In this document: one piece after another, positions 9,978-18,093 of the stretch | Layout of the letters: each line of letters begins with the position of its first letter | How positions within the stretch are numbered: position 1 is the stretch's first letter | Assembly: GCF_000091325.1 (NCBI RefSeq) | Contig: NC_014012.1 | Coordinates: 3,803,685 to 3,867,684, forward strand | Direction: 5' to 3' | DNA: 64,000 nt | Source of the DNA: Shewanella violacea DSS12 | GTDB lineage: Bacteria > Pseudomonadota > Gammaproteobacteria > Enterobacterales > Shewanellaceae | The notes under the pieces: generated by a model | The model's database searches: none | The model's input: only the letters and a program-made list of their open reading frames with translations | Told to the model about the DNA's origin: nothing | Position numbers and translations under genes: made by a program

Positions 9978-10650
9978 GGAACTACTGGACAGCCATTATT
10001 TGTAGTTGCTGCCCACACATCCATGTCGTATATCTTTAGCTTTCACGGCTTACAGCATGCTGTAAGCCTATTTTTAACCTACAGACCTTGAGGTGCAATA
10101 ATTTGTAGCTGGTATCCACACATCCATGTCATGTATCTTTATCATAGCTTCACCCAATACACAGCATGCTCTGGGCTGTGTTTGAGTCTAGTTTTAACCT
10201 ACAAACCTTGAAATGCAATTATCTGTAAGTCACTGACTATACACATCTAAGCCATGTATCTTTAGCTTCTATAGCCCACTGTGTTTGAGTCTAGTTTTAA
10301 CCTACAAACCTTGAAATGCTATTATCTGTAGTCACTGACTACACATATAAGCCATGTATCTTTAGCTTCCACAGCCCAAGTGTTTAAGCCTGCTTTAACC
10401 TACAAACCTTGAAATGCAATTATCTGTAAGTCACTGACTACACATCTAAGCCATGTATCTTTAGCTTCCACTGCCCACTGTGTTTGAGTCTAGTTTTAAC
10501 CTACAGACCTTGAAATGCAATTATCTGTAAGTCACTGACTACAGATCTAAGCCATGTATATTTAGCTTCCACAGCCCAAGTGTTTAAGCCTGCTTTAACC
10601 GACTAAACCTGGGGATGAAATTATCTGTAGTAGCTGACCACACATCCAAG
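9978..10650. repeat. Decayed ~100-bp tandem array derived from the DUF819 gene 3' end
   Basis: Six imperfect direct repeats begin near 9978, 10078, 10198, 10301, 10399 and 10500; a seventh related stretch starts near 10599, inside the 3' coding end of the DUF819 gene. Spacings are about 100, 120, 103, 98, 101 and 99. Shared blocks are CCTACAAACCTTGAAATGCA, TTATCTGTA, CTAAGCCATGTATCTTTAGC and, between the genic parts, TTTGAGTCTAGTTTTAA. Copies close to the gene are most alike; 9978 and 10078 are most diverged. The array fills the gap between kdsA and the DUF819 gene. I see no other gene there. Confidence 0.85.
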
Positions 10651-11863
10651 CCATATATGTCCCAACAGCATAGCCTAATACCGCAAGTAGTACACCAACA
10701 GGTGCTAATGCAGGATGGAATGCAGCCGCGACCACAGGTGCAGAGGCTGCGCCGCCCACATTGGCCTGACTGCCCACCGCCATATAAAACAGTGGCGCCT
10801 TAATTAATTTCGCCACGATAAGCATAAAGCTGGCGTGAACTAGCATCCAGATGATGCCGATGGCGAAATACCATAAATTATCAGGGTCGGCCAACTTGGA
10901 TACATCCATATGCAAGCCGATAGTAGCAACCAGAATATACAGGAAGACTGAAGCGACTTTTGAAGCCCCGGCCGCTTCTAAATGGCGCACAGGACTGAAT
11001 GACATGGCCAAGCCAATAGTCGTCACAGTGACAATCAACCAGAAAAACTTAGAGGTTAGGCTGTAATCTTGAGTCCATGGATAGTTGGCCTCGAAGAAGG
11101 GCCCCAAGAAATCAGCAAATACATGAGCAAGACCCGTGACACCGAAACCAACCGCTACGATTAACATCAAGTCGTTCAGACTAGGAATACGAGAGTTTTC
11201 CGCATGGTATTTTTCGACCTTGTCTTTTAGCGCTTCGAGGGCTGTGGTATCAGCCCCCGTCCAGGCATCAATCTGCTTGGCCTTAGAAGCCATAAGCAGT
11301 AATACTGCCATCCAGATATTGGCGACAATCACATCGACAGTCACCATGATAGAGAAGATATCACCGCCAGCCTCATAGATCTCTTTCATCGCAGCCTGGT
11401 TAGCACCACCACCAATCCAGCTTCCGGCTAAGGTAGTCATACCACGCCAAACAGCTTCAGGCCCAGTGACACCCAAAACTTCCGGATGTATGGCTGAAAT
11501 GATAAGCAGGGCTATAGGTCCACCGATCACTATTCCTACCGTGCCGGTCAGAAACATGATTATGGCTTTAGGACCAAGAGATAGAATGGCTTTTAGATCG
11601 ACACTTAGAATGAGTAAGACTAAACAAGCGGGAAGCAGGTATCTTGATGCCACGAAGTAGAGCTGTGAAGTGTGACCATCTATAATATTAAAGGTGTTAA
11701 GTAATGATGGAAGAAAATAGCACATGAGCAGTGCTGGGATATATTTGTAAAACTTAGTCCAGAAAGGATGTTTACTGTTACTGGTATAAAAAACGAAGCC
11801 TAAAATGGCCGCCAACAGGCCCAAGGCCGTGGCATCATTTGTCACTATGGCTGTGCTACTCAT
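10595..11863 (-). CDS. DUF819-family membrane protein
   Basis: The 422-residue inner-membrane protein has about ten or more hydrophobic segments and the glycine-rich GSWIGGGANQAAMKEIYE segment typical of DUF819, which resembles a sodium-dependent carboxylate or amino-acid permease fold. The function is not established. It lies between sirB1 and kdsA on the same strand. The last 20 or so codons (from about GTYMAWMCGQLLQ) are the part repeated in the array downstream, so the C-terminus may have been extended or reshaped by that array. Confidence 0.8.
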   Translation of the reverse strand: MSSTAIVTNDATALGLLAAILGFVFYTSNSKHPFWTKFYKYIPALLMCYFLPSLLNTFNIIDGHTSQLYFVASRYLLPACLVLLILSVDLKAILSLGPKAIIMFLTGTVGIVIGGPIALLIISAIHPEVLGVTGPEAVWRGMTTLAGSWIGGGANQAAMKEIYEAGGDIFSIMVTVDVIVANIWMAVLLLMASKAKQIDAWTGADTTALEALKDKVEKYHAENSRIPSLNDLMLIVAVGFGVTGLAHVFADFLGPFFEANYPWTQDYSLTSKFFWLIVTVTTIGLAMSFSPVRHLEAAGASKVASVFLYILVATIGLHMDVSKLADPDNLWYFAIGIIWMLVHASFMLIVAKLIKAPLFYMAVGSQANVGGAASAPVVAAAFHPALAPVGVLLAVLGYAVGTYMAWMCGQLLQIISSPGLVG

Positions 11864-12017
11864 GCTGTGTGAACTCCCCTAGGATAACTATATTGTTATT
11901 ATGTTTTTTGTTATTTTTGAGCTTAGGTACATAGTGATTGGTGCAACTGCTCGATACAGATAAATATTGAGCTAAATGTAAATGACAGTAATCCTCACCT
12001 GCCATCCAATATTTAAT

Positions 12018-12043
12018 AAAGGCTCGCTTACTTGCAAGCCTTC
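12018..12043 (-). terminator. Terminator downstream of sirB1
   Basis: The inverted repeat AAGGCTTGC / GCGAGCCTT (one mismatch) is followed on the minus strand by TATT. It lies 34 bases past the sirB1 stop, so sirB2-sirB1 form a unit and the DUF819 gene starts afresh. Confidence 0.6.
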
Positions 12044-12076
12044 TAAGCCATAACTAGCTGCTTATTTACAGACATG

Positions 12077-12865
12077 TTAATGATAAACTTCTTGTTTACC
12101 CTTGAGCTCTTTGAGCTGCATCTTCACCAGTTCGATGACAGGATCGTGTGGACTGTTATCGACAAAGTGTTTAAGGTCCGCAGCAGCCACGCTGATACAG
12201 CCTAACTGTTGCGCAATAAAGGCTCGTTCTCGATTGAGATTAAGATCATCCGGGTGCCATTGAAGCAGTAAATTACAACACTCCATCGCAGGCTCAAACT
12301 GATGTGAGACGATACTGCCAGCTTTAAGCTCGTGTATCATTCTGGAGATCAGACGCTTCAAGCTTACAGGCTTAAGATAGCTAGGCTTAAAGCCTACGCC
12401 ATTACCCAGCTCTCCTCGCACTAGCACATGAAGCTCATGCCGGGTTAAATCATCACCGGTTAACGGGTCTATATAGCGAGTCTTGCCATCAATTTTGCTA
12501 CATAACACAGTCGTGCCTGGCAGCAGCAGAGGCTCTAATTCTAGATCTAGTTGCTTTGCAAGCAACATCAAGACTGTGGCTAATGTCGTACTATTTCCCT
12601 GGCGAGTAGTAATACAGGCTCCCAAGTCAGCAGCTTCAACACTAAAGTAAGATTCTCGAACGCAAAAACCTAAATCTTGATAGAACCAGTGTAATAGACC
12701 ATCGAGTCTTTCATGACGGTCTACCACGTAACGACTCAAGACTGAGCCTGCAATCTCTAACCAGGCCCACTTGGCTGATTCCAATTTCGAGAAACCAAGA
12801 TGCTGCGAAATTTCAAATGCCGTATCAGGTAATTGAATATCGTCTTTCAGAGTCAGAGTTGTCAT
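12077..12865 (-). CDS. sirB1: SirB1 family protein (transglutaminase-like/TPR)
   Basis: The 262-residue cytoplasmic protein has the SirB1 layout: an N-terminal transglutaminase-like fold with CITTRQGNSTTLATVLMLLA (about residues 80-100), then helical repeats toward the C-terminus resembling TPR units (CCNLLLQWHPDDLNLNRERA). Biochemical function is not settled; E. coli YchA is the counterpart. Its start overlaps the sirB2 stop by one base, so translation is coupled. In E. coli this pair lies between prmC and kdsA. Confidence 0.87.
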   Translation of the reverse strand: MTTLTLKDDIQLPDTAFEISQHLGFSKLESAKWAWLEIAGSVLSRYVVDRHERLDGLLHWFYQDLGFCVRESYFSVEAADLGACITTRQGNSTTLATVLMLLAKQLDLELEPLLLPGTTVLCSKIDGKTRYIDPLTGDDLTRHELHVLVRGELGNGVGFKPSYLKPVSLKRLISRMIHELKAGSIVSHQFEPAMECCNLLLQWHPDDLNLNRERAFIAQQLGCISVAAADLKHFVDNSPHDPVIELVKMQLKELKGKQEVYH

Positions 12866-13260
12866 TAGACCATTAATACCGCTTGCTTAAAGATGGCTAT
12901 CTTAGCTGCATATACAACCCAAGCAATCGCGCCGAGTGCTGCGAATACCTTGAACAGCTTTCCTCGATTAGCCTTTAAAGAGATAGTAGCCAAAACTATG
13001 TATGCAAGCACTGCACCTAATTTCTCGGTGACCCAAGGATCGATGAAGGGATATTGTTGAATGGTGAAACACAAGGTCAAACCAGATAATAAGAGTAGTG
13101 TATCGATGACATGGGGAGCGATTTTAAACAGCTTCTTGTCCATGATGGGAGACTGACGCATATGAAGCACGAAACGGACGATAAAAAACAATACACTAGC
13201 GGCTACGAAGGTCAAATGAATATGCTTAATAGCAGGATAAAGACTGTTTAGACTTTCCAT
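12865..13260 (-). CDS. sirB2: SirB2-family membrane protein
   Basis: The 131-residue protein has four hydrophobic segments, with the start YPAIKHIHLTFVAASVLFF typical of SirB2/YchQ. Function unknown. It is the first gene of the sirB2-sirB1 pair. The usual upstream neighbour prmC is about 12 kb away (25572-26414) because of the island between them, so the pair must now use a promoter inside or at the edge of the island. Confidence 0.87.
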   Translation of the reverse strand: MESLNSLYPAIKHIHLTFVAASVLFFIVRFVLHMRQSPIMDKKLFKIAPHVIDTLLLLSGLTLCFTIQQYPFIDPWVTEKLGAVLAYIVLATISLKANRGKLFKVFAALGAIAWVVYAAKIAIFKQAVLMV

Positions 13261-13367
13261 TAAAATCTCTTATTAGATTAACAAAGGCGGTAGTGTACCT
13301 GATCCCCTTCCCCATCTCCAATAGCACGATTAGCCTAGTGCTAATTTCTACATTTTCGATGAGTTTT

Positions 13368-13693
13368 ACTTGTCGAATAACAAGTTTCAAATATCTTTTG
13401 GAATTGGGTTCATTGGGCTGGTTTGGTATTTGGTTGTTATCTGGTAAGCATGGCTTCATTGGCATTTATTGCTTGCAGCAGGTGCTGTAAATGGATTTGC
13501 TAATGTCGTGATCACATGGATGTGAATGAACGACCTTTAGTGCAAACACTTCTGCGACACGCCATAGGGTTAACTTGCCGGATAACAAGTTTCAAATATC
13601 TGTTGGAATTGGGTTCATATAGCTGGCTTGATATTTGGATGTCACCTGGTAAGCATGGCTTTATTGGTATTTATAGCCTGCGGCTCGCTAAAT
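13368..13693. repeat. Imperfect direct repeat, about 120 bp, period about 205 bp
   Basis: Copy A (13368-13492) and copy B (13573-13693) share ATAACAAGTTTCAAATATCT, TTGGAATTGGGTTCAT and CTGGTAAGCATGGCTT, with scattered differences elsewhere. A second short block, GTGCAAACACTTCTG, occurs at 13540 and 13694. The pair lies in the 703-bp gap between sirB2 and the transposase gene. Short open frames here only follow the repeat and are not convincing genes. Confidence 0.75.
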
Positions 13694-13721
13694 GTGCAAA
13701 CACTTCTGTGACCCGCCGCAA

Positions 13722-13800
13722 GCACGGTCCCTGTGGGCTCTGCCGTGACCTCCATGTCACGGAAGGTCACAGCCGCGTTCACACCTGTTCTTGTTTCGAG
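13722..13800. repeat. REP-like palindromic element beside the RayT gene
   Basis: A GC-rich block in AT-rich surroundings contains the inverted repeat CCGTGAC-CTCCAT-GTCACGG (13750-13769) and nearby related pieces (GGTCAC, and TCACATGGATGTGA at 13512-13525). RayT transposases are known to act on repetitive extragenic palindromes, and one is encoded 160 bp away. The link is by proximity; copies elsewhere in the genome cannot be seen from here. Confidence 0.5.
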
Positions 13801-13963
13801 AAAGTTGCTTCTTCGATTTGAGTTTACTGGCTAGCAACACGTTTCTGGACAGAAATGAGTTAGGTTATTGGATTTAATTAAACTGACATTGATCAAAAAA
13901 AGTATTTTGGTTTATTTGAAACCCCTAATTATCTCCAAGCATATGTAGATGATTTATATACGA

Positions 13964-14995
13964 CTAAGGCGAGGGGTGAAGTGCATCGCTACAGGCCTTA
14001 CCTTTGCACCATTGTCCACAGTTATGCAGTTTTTTGAAAGCACACATAGCATCCCAACGACCACTAATACCACTGTATTGGCGGCGAAACTCTTTCGCTG
14101 AGGTGATCCAAGCCTCGGGCGCTATGCCAAGTTCATTGAGTAATTTAGGTTGGCTTGAGTCAATAAACCCTTTCTTATCAGACCTAATGGCTCTGCCAGT
14201 CCAATCGATAAGTTGTAAATAATCACAGAAATGAAATGGGATGCCTGGTTGAGTCGCTAGATGGGCAGCACCATCGAAATTGGCAAGTGGTTTGAGTGGT
14301 TCACACGAGGTTGATACTGATTTATCATCATCTGGTTTAGTGTTTTTATCAGAAGTACTTAGCTCGGCAATGCGCTCCTGAATAGACGTATAATCAGATG
14401 CTTGGAGTGTGTTAGCAATTCCCGCTCTAATAGGGTTTAAATCAACATACATCATGCATGCCAGGAGTGCTTGTTCATCGAGTAAGGCTTGGCTTTTAAA
14501 ACGACCCTCCCAAAAAGCCCCTTTACATTCATCCTCACGATTGGCCCTACGGGCAATCTCTTCATTAAGACAGCGCATAAACCAAGAGATACTGGATAGA
14601 CGTTCATGCCATTCAGCCAATAACCCATCGAGTAGTAACCGCTCACCCTCGATTAAGGCATCGCCATTCATGTATTTAGTTGCTACGTCATGTCCTTTCG
14701 TCACCTTACACCATCGACTAATAACCTCACGGTTACTCAATGACTTGGCTTTGTCGGTATCTATTTTAAGGACTAAATGATAGTGATTATTCATCACCGC
14801 ATAGGCACAGATATCAATACAAAAAATAGCAGATAGGGCTTTAACTTTTTCGACAATCCACCCGCGTCGATGCTCATAGCTTTTACCTGTGAGTTTATCC
14901 TCTCCGCACAAAAAAGCCCTTCTAACACAACGATTTATTATGTGGTAAAACGGAGTCGATTCTGCATCGATAAGGATTCGTCGAGCTGAAGTCAT
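13964..14995 (-). CDS. REP-associated tyrosine transposase (RayT, Y1_Tnp)
   Basis: The protein is about 343 residues from the preferred ATG at 14995, which follows AGGATAACGATT; an in-frame ATG at 15013 has no good ribosome site. The Y1/HUH nuclease domain shows NNHYHLVLK (metal-binding HxH) and the RayT hallmark MYVDLNPIRAGI. The C-terminal extension is longer than in IS200 transposases. Its 5' end overlaps the 3' end of the lysozyme-like frame by 74 bases on the same strand, suggesting that insertion truncated or replaced the end of that gene. Confidence 0.88.
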   Translation of the reverse strand: MTSARRILIDAESTPFYHIINRCVRRAFLCGEDKLTGKSYEHRRGWIVEKVKALSAIFCIDICAYAVMNNHYHLVLKIDTDKAKSLSNREVISRWCKVTKGHDVATKYMNGDALIEGERLLLDGLLAEWHERLSSISWFMRCLNEEIARRANREDECKGAFWEGRFKSQALLDEQALLACMMYVDLNPIRAGIANTLQASDYTSIQERIAELSTSDKNTKPDDDKSVSTSCEPLKPLANFDGAAHLATQPGIPFHFCDYLQLIDWTGRAIRSDKKGFIDSSQPKLLNELGIAPEAWITSAKEFRRQYSGISGRWDAMCAFKKLHNCGQWCKGKACSDALHPSP

Positions 14996-15590
14996 AATCG
15001 TTATCCTGAACAAAACGAAGTTGAGGTAACTTAAAGGTTAGTAGAGGATGTGTTAAAGCACAAAAGATATGGCTGTCCCGTCTTTTGTTGACTCCAACAT
15101 TAGCCATTTTTTGTGAAATAATCGTTTCGTATCCAGGGTTAGCTCCGGTTGCATTCAGTATAATGTCAAAGACATTAGCAATTTTATCGTCAACAGTTGC
15201 GCCATTCAAAGTATCTGTAAGAGTAAACTCTGCATTCGGATCTGATTTAAAAGTTCGCCAATGGTCAGTAAGGATTTTTCGCATTTCAATCGTTGAAGAA
15301 CTTGCAGTATATGTTCCGTTAGCCTTCGCTATTTGAACATATGTTTCAATATCCGAAATAGCTTGATTCATTTCAATTAGGGCTGCCCCCATGTTAATTG
15401 AGTTAACACCAAACCCCTCTTTTAATAATGCTTCAAGATTTTCCTCTAACTGCAAATTAAAGCCTATACCAATAGTCGGTAACCCAATACCATCATCATA
15501 AACCTTAGTGGTTGAACCTTCAAAAAGCTTAATGAACTCATATCGTAACCTGATATACTCAGCATCGCTCAATCCATGTAATTTAATCAT
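14922..15590 (-). CDS. GH24-like lysozyme protein with replaced C-terminus
   Basis: Residues 17-45 resemble T4-type lysozymes: YEFIKLFEGSTTKVYDDG then GLPTIGIGFNL. The catalytic triad spacing Glu24, Asp33, Thr39 (E-8x-D-5x-T) equals that of T4 lysozyme. Near residue 170 GVNKRRDSH resembles the C-terminal Arg-rich segment of the family. The last 45 residues or so (after SHIF) come from sequence next to and overlapping the RayT gene and look foreign. No signal peptide is present, so secretion would need the nearby type I system or lysis. Peptidoglycan hydrolysis is inferred, not shown. Confidence 0.65.
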   Translation of the reverse strand: MIKLHGLSDAEYIRLRYEFIKLFEGSTTKVYDDGIGLPTIGIGFNLQLEENLEALLKEGFGVNSINMGAALIEMNQAISDIETYVQIAKANGTYTASSSTIEMRKILTDHWRTFKSDPNAEFTLTDTLNGATVDDKIANVFDIILNATGANPGYETIISQKMANVGVNKRRDSHIFCALTHPLLTFKLPQLRFVQDNDYDFSSTNPYRCRIDSVLPHNKSLC

Positions 15591-15607
15591 TTTCGTTAAT
15601 TATTCCC

Positions 15608-16336
15608 TTAATTATTTATCTTTGATAATGGTTGTAACTTGCACAGGCTAGTACCAGCTTGTAAGCCTATAATATCTTTATGAGTTTGTTTGTTAGTGAC
15701 GTTGCGATGGTATGCAGGAGTGAACTCTATAATTGACACATACGTTCGCATATCAGAATAGCCATATATTTTTCCCTTATAGAGGAACAACTCACCATGA
15801 GATACTGCTCCTACTTGAAAATGAGCAGCCAAATCACCTTCACTATTTAAAACATAATTATTATTGATATAACCATATCGAGGATTTCTATAAGAGGCCA
15901 CTAAGACCCTGTCTAACGTACCTTCATTATTAATATCAATATTGGTTATGTAAATCTGCATTTCATTATTTAAATTATTCTTTATACCTTCCATTTGTTT
16001 AAACCAGCCTTCATAGCCATCCATGCCGAATTTATCTTTCAGTAAAGATTGTATGCTAGCCCTAATGTAATACTCCTCACTGGCAAGTACTTTTGGGGGA
16101 GCCCTAAAAACAACATTACCTTCTGATATAAAATACCTAGGCCTAGACAAGTAAAGTTGTACATTTTCATTTAAATGATTTAAAAAATCTTGACATACTT
16201 CTCTCTCGATACCTTTTTTAATAAAAAAGTGAGACGAAGGACTTGTTTCTACTTCCACTTTACTAAAGCTAGTCGAGGGGAGTAGACACATGATAAAACC
16301 TATAAATATAATTCTATTACATAATGTACTATTCAT
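15608..16336 (-). CDS. Exported hypothetical protein, paralogue 5 of the island family
   Basis: The start at 16336 gives MNSTLCNRIIFIGFIMCL, a signal peptide ending near SFS-KV; in-frame ATGs at 16348 and 16360 are possible. The mature part has a Cys near its start (EREVCQDFLNHL), a D-x-N-x-E-G segment (NIDINNEGTLDRV) and a Cys near its end (TSLCKLQPL). This plan is shared with the other exported proteins of the island. It lies 18 bp upstream of the lysozyme-like gene at 14922. I do not recognise a named family. An immunity role is inferred only. Confidence 0.65.
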   Translation of the reverse strand: MNSTLCNRIIFIGFIMCLLPSTSFSKVEVETSPSSHFFIKKGIEREVCQDFLNHLNENVQLYLSRPRYFISEGNVVFRAPPKVLASEEYYIRASIQSLLKDKFGMDGYEGWFKQMEGIKNNLNNEMQIYITNIDINNEGTLDRVLVASYRNPRYGYINNNYVLNSEGDLAAHFQVGAVSHGELFLYKGKIYGYSDMRTYVSIIEFTPAYHRNVTNKQTHKDIIGLQAGTSLCKLQPLSKINN

Positions 16337-16372
16337 TATCACACCCATCTTAAAGTTCACTTAATACAACAA

Positions 16373-16618
16373 CTAACGCTCTCGCGCCCCTTCACTCACT
16401 CCGCGCATTACTGGTGCTAATATAAACTCCATTAATCGTCGGGTACCCGTTTTAATCTCTACCGTGACTGACATGCCGGGTTTTAACTTAACTCACTTGC
16501 CATCAGAATGATTGTGGTGCTCACCCTCTGATAATTTTAAAATATTTAAAATATTTAAAATTAAATCAACTTCATTTTGATACGATCTACCAGTTAAATT
16601 TACAGTAGTTAAAGCCAT
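16373..16618 (-). pseudogene. Lysozyme N-terminus fused in frame to HlyD C-terminus, with an internal stop
   Basis: From ATG 16618, with the ribosome site AAGGAGAG, the frame reads MALTTVNLTG and on to EGEHHNHSDGK, a near copy of the lysozyme start at 17985. After GGCAAG it switches to KLKPGMSVTVEIKTG and ends RGVSEGARER-stop, matching the end of the adaptor gene at 20337. The frame is kept over all 82 codons, but codon 42 is TGA where the adaptor has TGG. The product is therefore not made as one chain. Confidence 0.8.
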
Positions 16619-16735
16619 TCTCACTCTCCTTGTTTAATGCTATTTATACCCGATACCACGCAATATGCGTTTTTCCTTTCGTTTTTCAAGACCGCCGTGA
16701 CTCCAAGACTGACATGTAAATAAGCGTGCATTTTC
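16498..16735. repeat. Direct repeat with 17878-18093 (lysozyme end plus next lysozyme start)
   Basis: Both copies contain, on the minus strand, the end of a small basic reading frame (RILRG, then GYK), the leader with ACAAGGAGAGTGAGA, and the first 38 or so codons of a GH24-like gene. The copies differ by scattered substitutions and one extra TTTAAAATA unit in this copy. The repeat marks the boundary between two tandem units. Confidence 0.75.
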
Positions 16736-16849
16736 TTTACGCTTTAGCATATTATCTCTGGCAGCTATATAGGTCGTAACTGGGTTACCAGCAGCATCAT
16801 TTAGCTCAGCGTGCGCGTTATAATTGTCGTGTAAAACCCCTAAAGACAT
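16640..16849 (-). CDS. Small basic protein, probable lysozyme C-terminal fragment
   Basis: A 69-residue frame with its own ribosome site (AAGGA, then ATTATTT, then ATG). The second half is rich in Arg/Lys (AARDNMLKRKENARLF, GGLEKRKEKRILRG) and resembles the C-terminal helices of GH24 lysozymes. A decayed copy of its end lies at 18008-18093. It may be the separated C-terminal part of a lysozyme gene whose N-terminal part is upstream at 17725-17985, with an exported-protein gene between them. Whether it is translated and functional is uncertain. Confidence 0.45.
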   Translation of the reverse strand: MSLGVLHDNYNAHAELNDAAGNPVTTYIAARDNMLKRKENARLFTCQSWSHGGLEKRKEKRILRGIGYK

Positions 16850-16893
16850 AAATAATTCCTTTTAAAAAATAAAGTTTAAATGCATCGTTTAAA

Positions 16894-17712
16894 TTAGTTA
16901 GCTACGATAAATCTGCTTTCAAAAAAGCAAGCAGGAAGAATATCTTTTTCATTACCTAGCATCATAACCGCCACTTTGATAGAGGAGTTGTCTTTGATAA
17001 CAGAACGAGTTGCGAGGATATAGTAACGATCATTAAACTCAATAAGCTCATATATCACTTGTGAGCCAAATGTCTTTATAAGGTCACCCGATTTCAGGCC
17101 ATCAAATTTTTTCCATTGCCAAGAAAACTTGGAAACATTATCCAACTCTCGCTGTTTCATCATAAACTCACCAAAACGGGAATACTTTTCAGTGTCATAT
17201 GGAGCAGAAAGCAGGTAAAAAGAATGCACCCACACACTAGATAAATATCCGGTAGAACGATAAATAAATTCATCAACTCCATCTTTATTCAAGTCAACTA
17301 CGAACTCCTCAACACGCGATGAGTTTGAATTTTTCCCGCTCATAACAGTTCTCGGAAAATTTAACTCCGTTTGTATCAACATTTCAGGTAAACCCAAATT
17401 GACTAAGCCTTCTTCTCCCTTTCTAAGGTTCTCCTTGTTTTTAAAAAAGCCATGCTTTCTAGGTTTGTTAATACTCGCTAAAATATTTACACAAACATCT
17501 TTATTTATTGCAGACTCAAGCAGGTAGAAAGAGTTAGCCTCTCTCAATTTAATTAATTTCATTCGAGTTTTAACGGGAACAGTATTAAAATCTGCCTGCC
17601 CGCCCCCCTCAATTTCTTTCGCCGAATACGCACCGAAGCTCACGTCCACATAAAAAAAGCAACAAAATACGCTGATCAAAATCACTATTCTTTTTCTTTT
17701 CCTGTCATTCAT
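16894..17712 (-). CDS. Exported hypothetical protein, paralogue 4 of the island family
   Basis: The start at 17712 gives a basic n-region and a hydrophobic segment (RIVILISVFCCFFYVDVSFG), a signal peptide; ATG 17721 is the alternative. The mature chain has a Cys near its start (NKDVCVNILASI), the motif VDLNKDGVDEF in the middle and a Cys near its end (ILPACFFES). The motif resembles calcium-binding D-x-N-x-D-G loops of FG-GAP/dockerin-like proteins. It starts just after the truncated lysozyme frame. No named family recognised. Confidence 0.68.
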   Translation of the reverse strand: MNDRKRKRIVILISVFCCFFYVDVSFGAYSAKEIEGGGQADFNTVPVKTRMKLIKLREANSFYLLESAINKDVCVNILASINKPRKHGFFKNKENLRKGEEGLVNLGLPEMLIQTELNFPRTVMSGKNSNSSRVEEFVVDLNKDGVDEFIYRSTGYLSSVWVHSFYLLSAPYDTEKYSRFGEFMMKQRELDNVSKFSWQWKKFDGLKSGDLIKTFGSQVIYELIEFNDRYYILATRSVIKDNSSIKVAVMMLGNEKDILPACFFESRFIVAN

Positions 17713-17724
17713 AATTATCATGCT

Positions 17725-17985
17725 CTATATATTAGTTTCTCTAATAACTGATGCAGATAGAGTAATGCCCGCTTGAGTCTGGACTATATTCTCCCAATCC
17801 GGTTTTAGAACATATAAACCGTTACTATTAAGCACCAACAACGCATAACCATAACCAATTGTCGGAATACCCTTGCCATCGGAGTGATTGGGGTGCTCAC
17901 CTTCAGCTAATTTTAAAATATTTAAAATTAAGTCAAGTTCATTTTGGTACGAGGGACCAGTTAAATTTACGGTAGTTAACGACAT
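17725..17985 (-). CDS. Truncated GH24-like lysozyme (N-terminal half)
   Basis: The ATG at 17985 is preferred because AAGGAGAG lies 5-6 bases before it. The 86-residue frame carries the GH24 start LKLAEGEHPNHSDGKGIPTI then GYGYAL, with candidate catalytic Glu28, Asp36 and Thr42. Intact family members are about 150-180 residues, so the C-terminal half is missing; the frame stops four bases before the next exported-protein gene. A possible C-terminal part is the small frame at 16640-16849. Activity of this half alone is unlikely. Confidence 0.6.
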   Translation of the reverse strand: MSLTTVNLTGPSYQNELDLILNILKLAEGEHPNHSDGKGIPTIGYGYALLVLNSNGLYVLKPDWENIVQTQAGITLSASVIRETNI

Positions 17986-18093
17986 TCTCACTCTCCTTGT
18001 TTAATGTTTTTATACCCGACACCACGCAATATGCGTTTTCCCTTTCGTTTTTCAATACCGCCGTTATTCCAAGACTGACATGTGAATAATCGA
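17878..18093. repeat. Direct repeat with 16498-16735
   Basis: This is the upstream copy of the repeat. Positions 18008-18093 read, in one frame of the minus strand, as a decayed end of the small basic protein (FTCQSW, KRKGKRILRG), followed by the lysozyme leader and start. The exported-protein gene at 17939-18709 runs through it in a different frame. Confidence 0.75.

Noticed and set aside
9978..10600. Possible CRISPR array
   Set aside because: Units are ~100 bp, diverged along their whole length, with no constant repeat and variable spacer pattern, and no cas genes are near.
13226..13821. Several short frames between sirB2 and RayT
   Set aside because: They follow the direct repeat and palindrome, lack ribosome sites and have no protein-like conservation between the two repeat copies.
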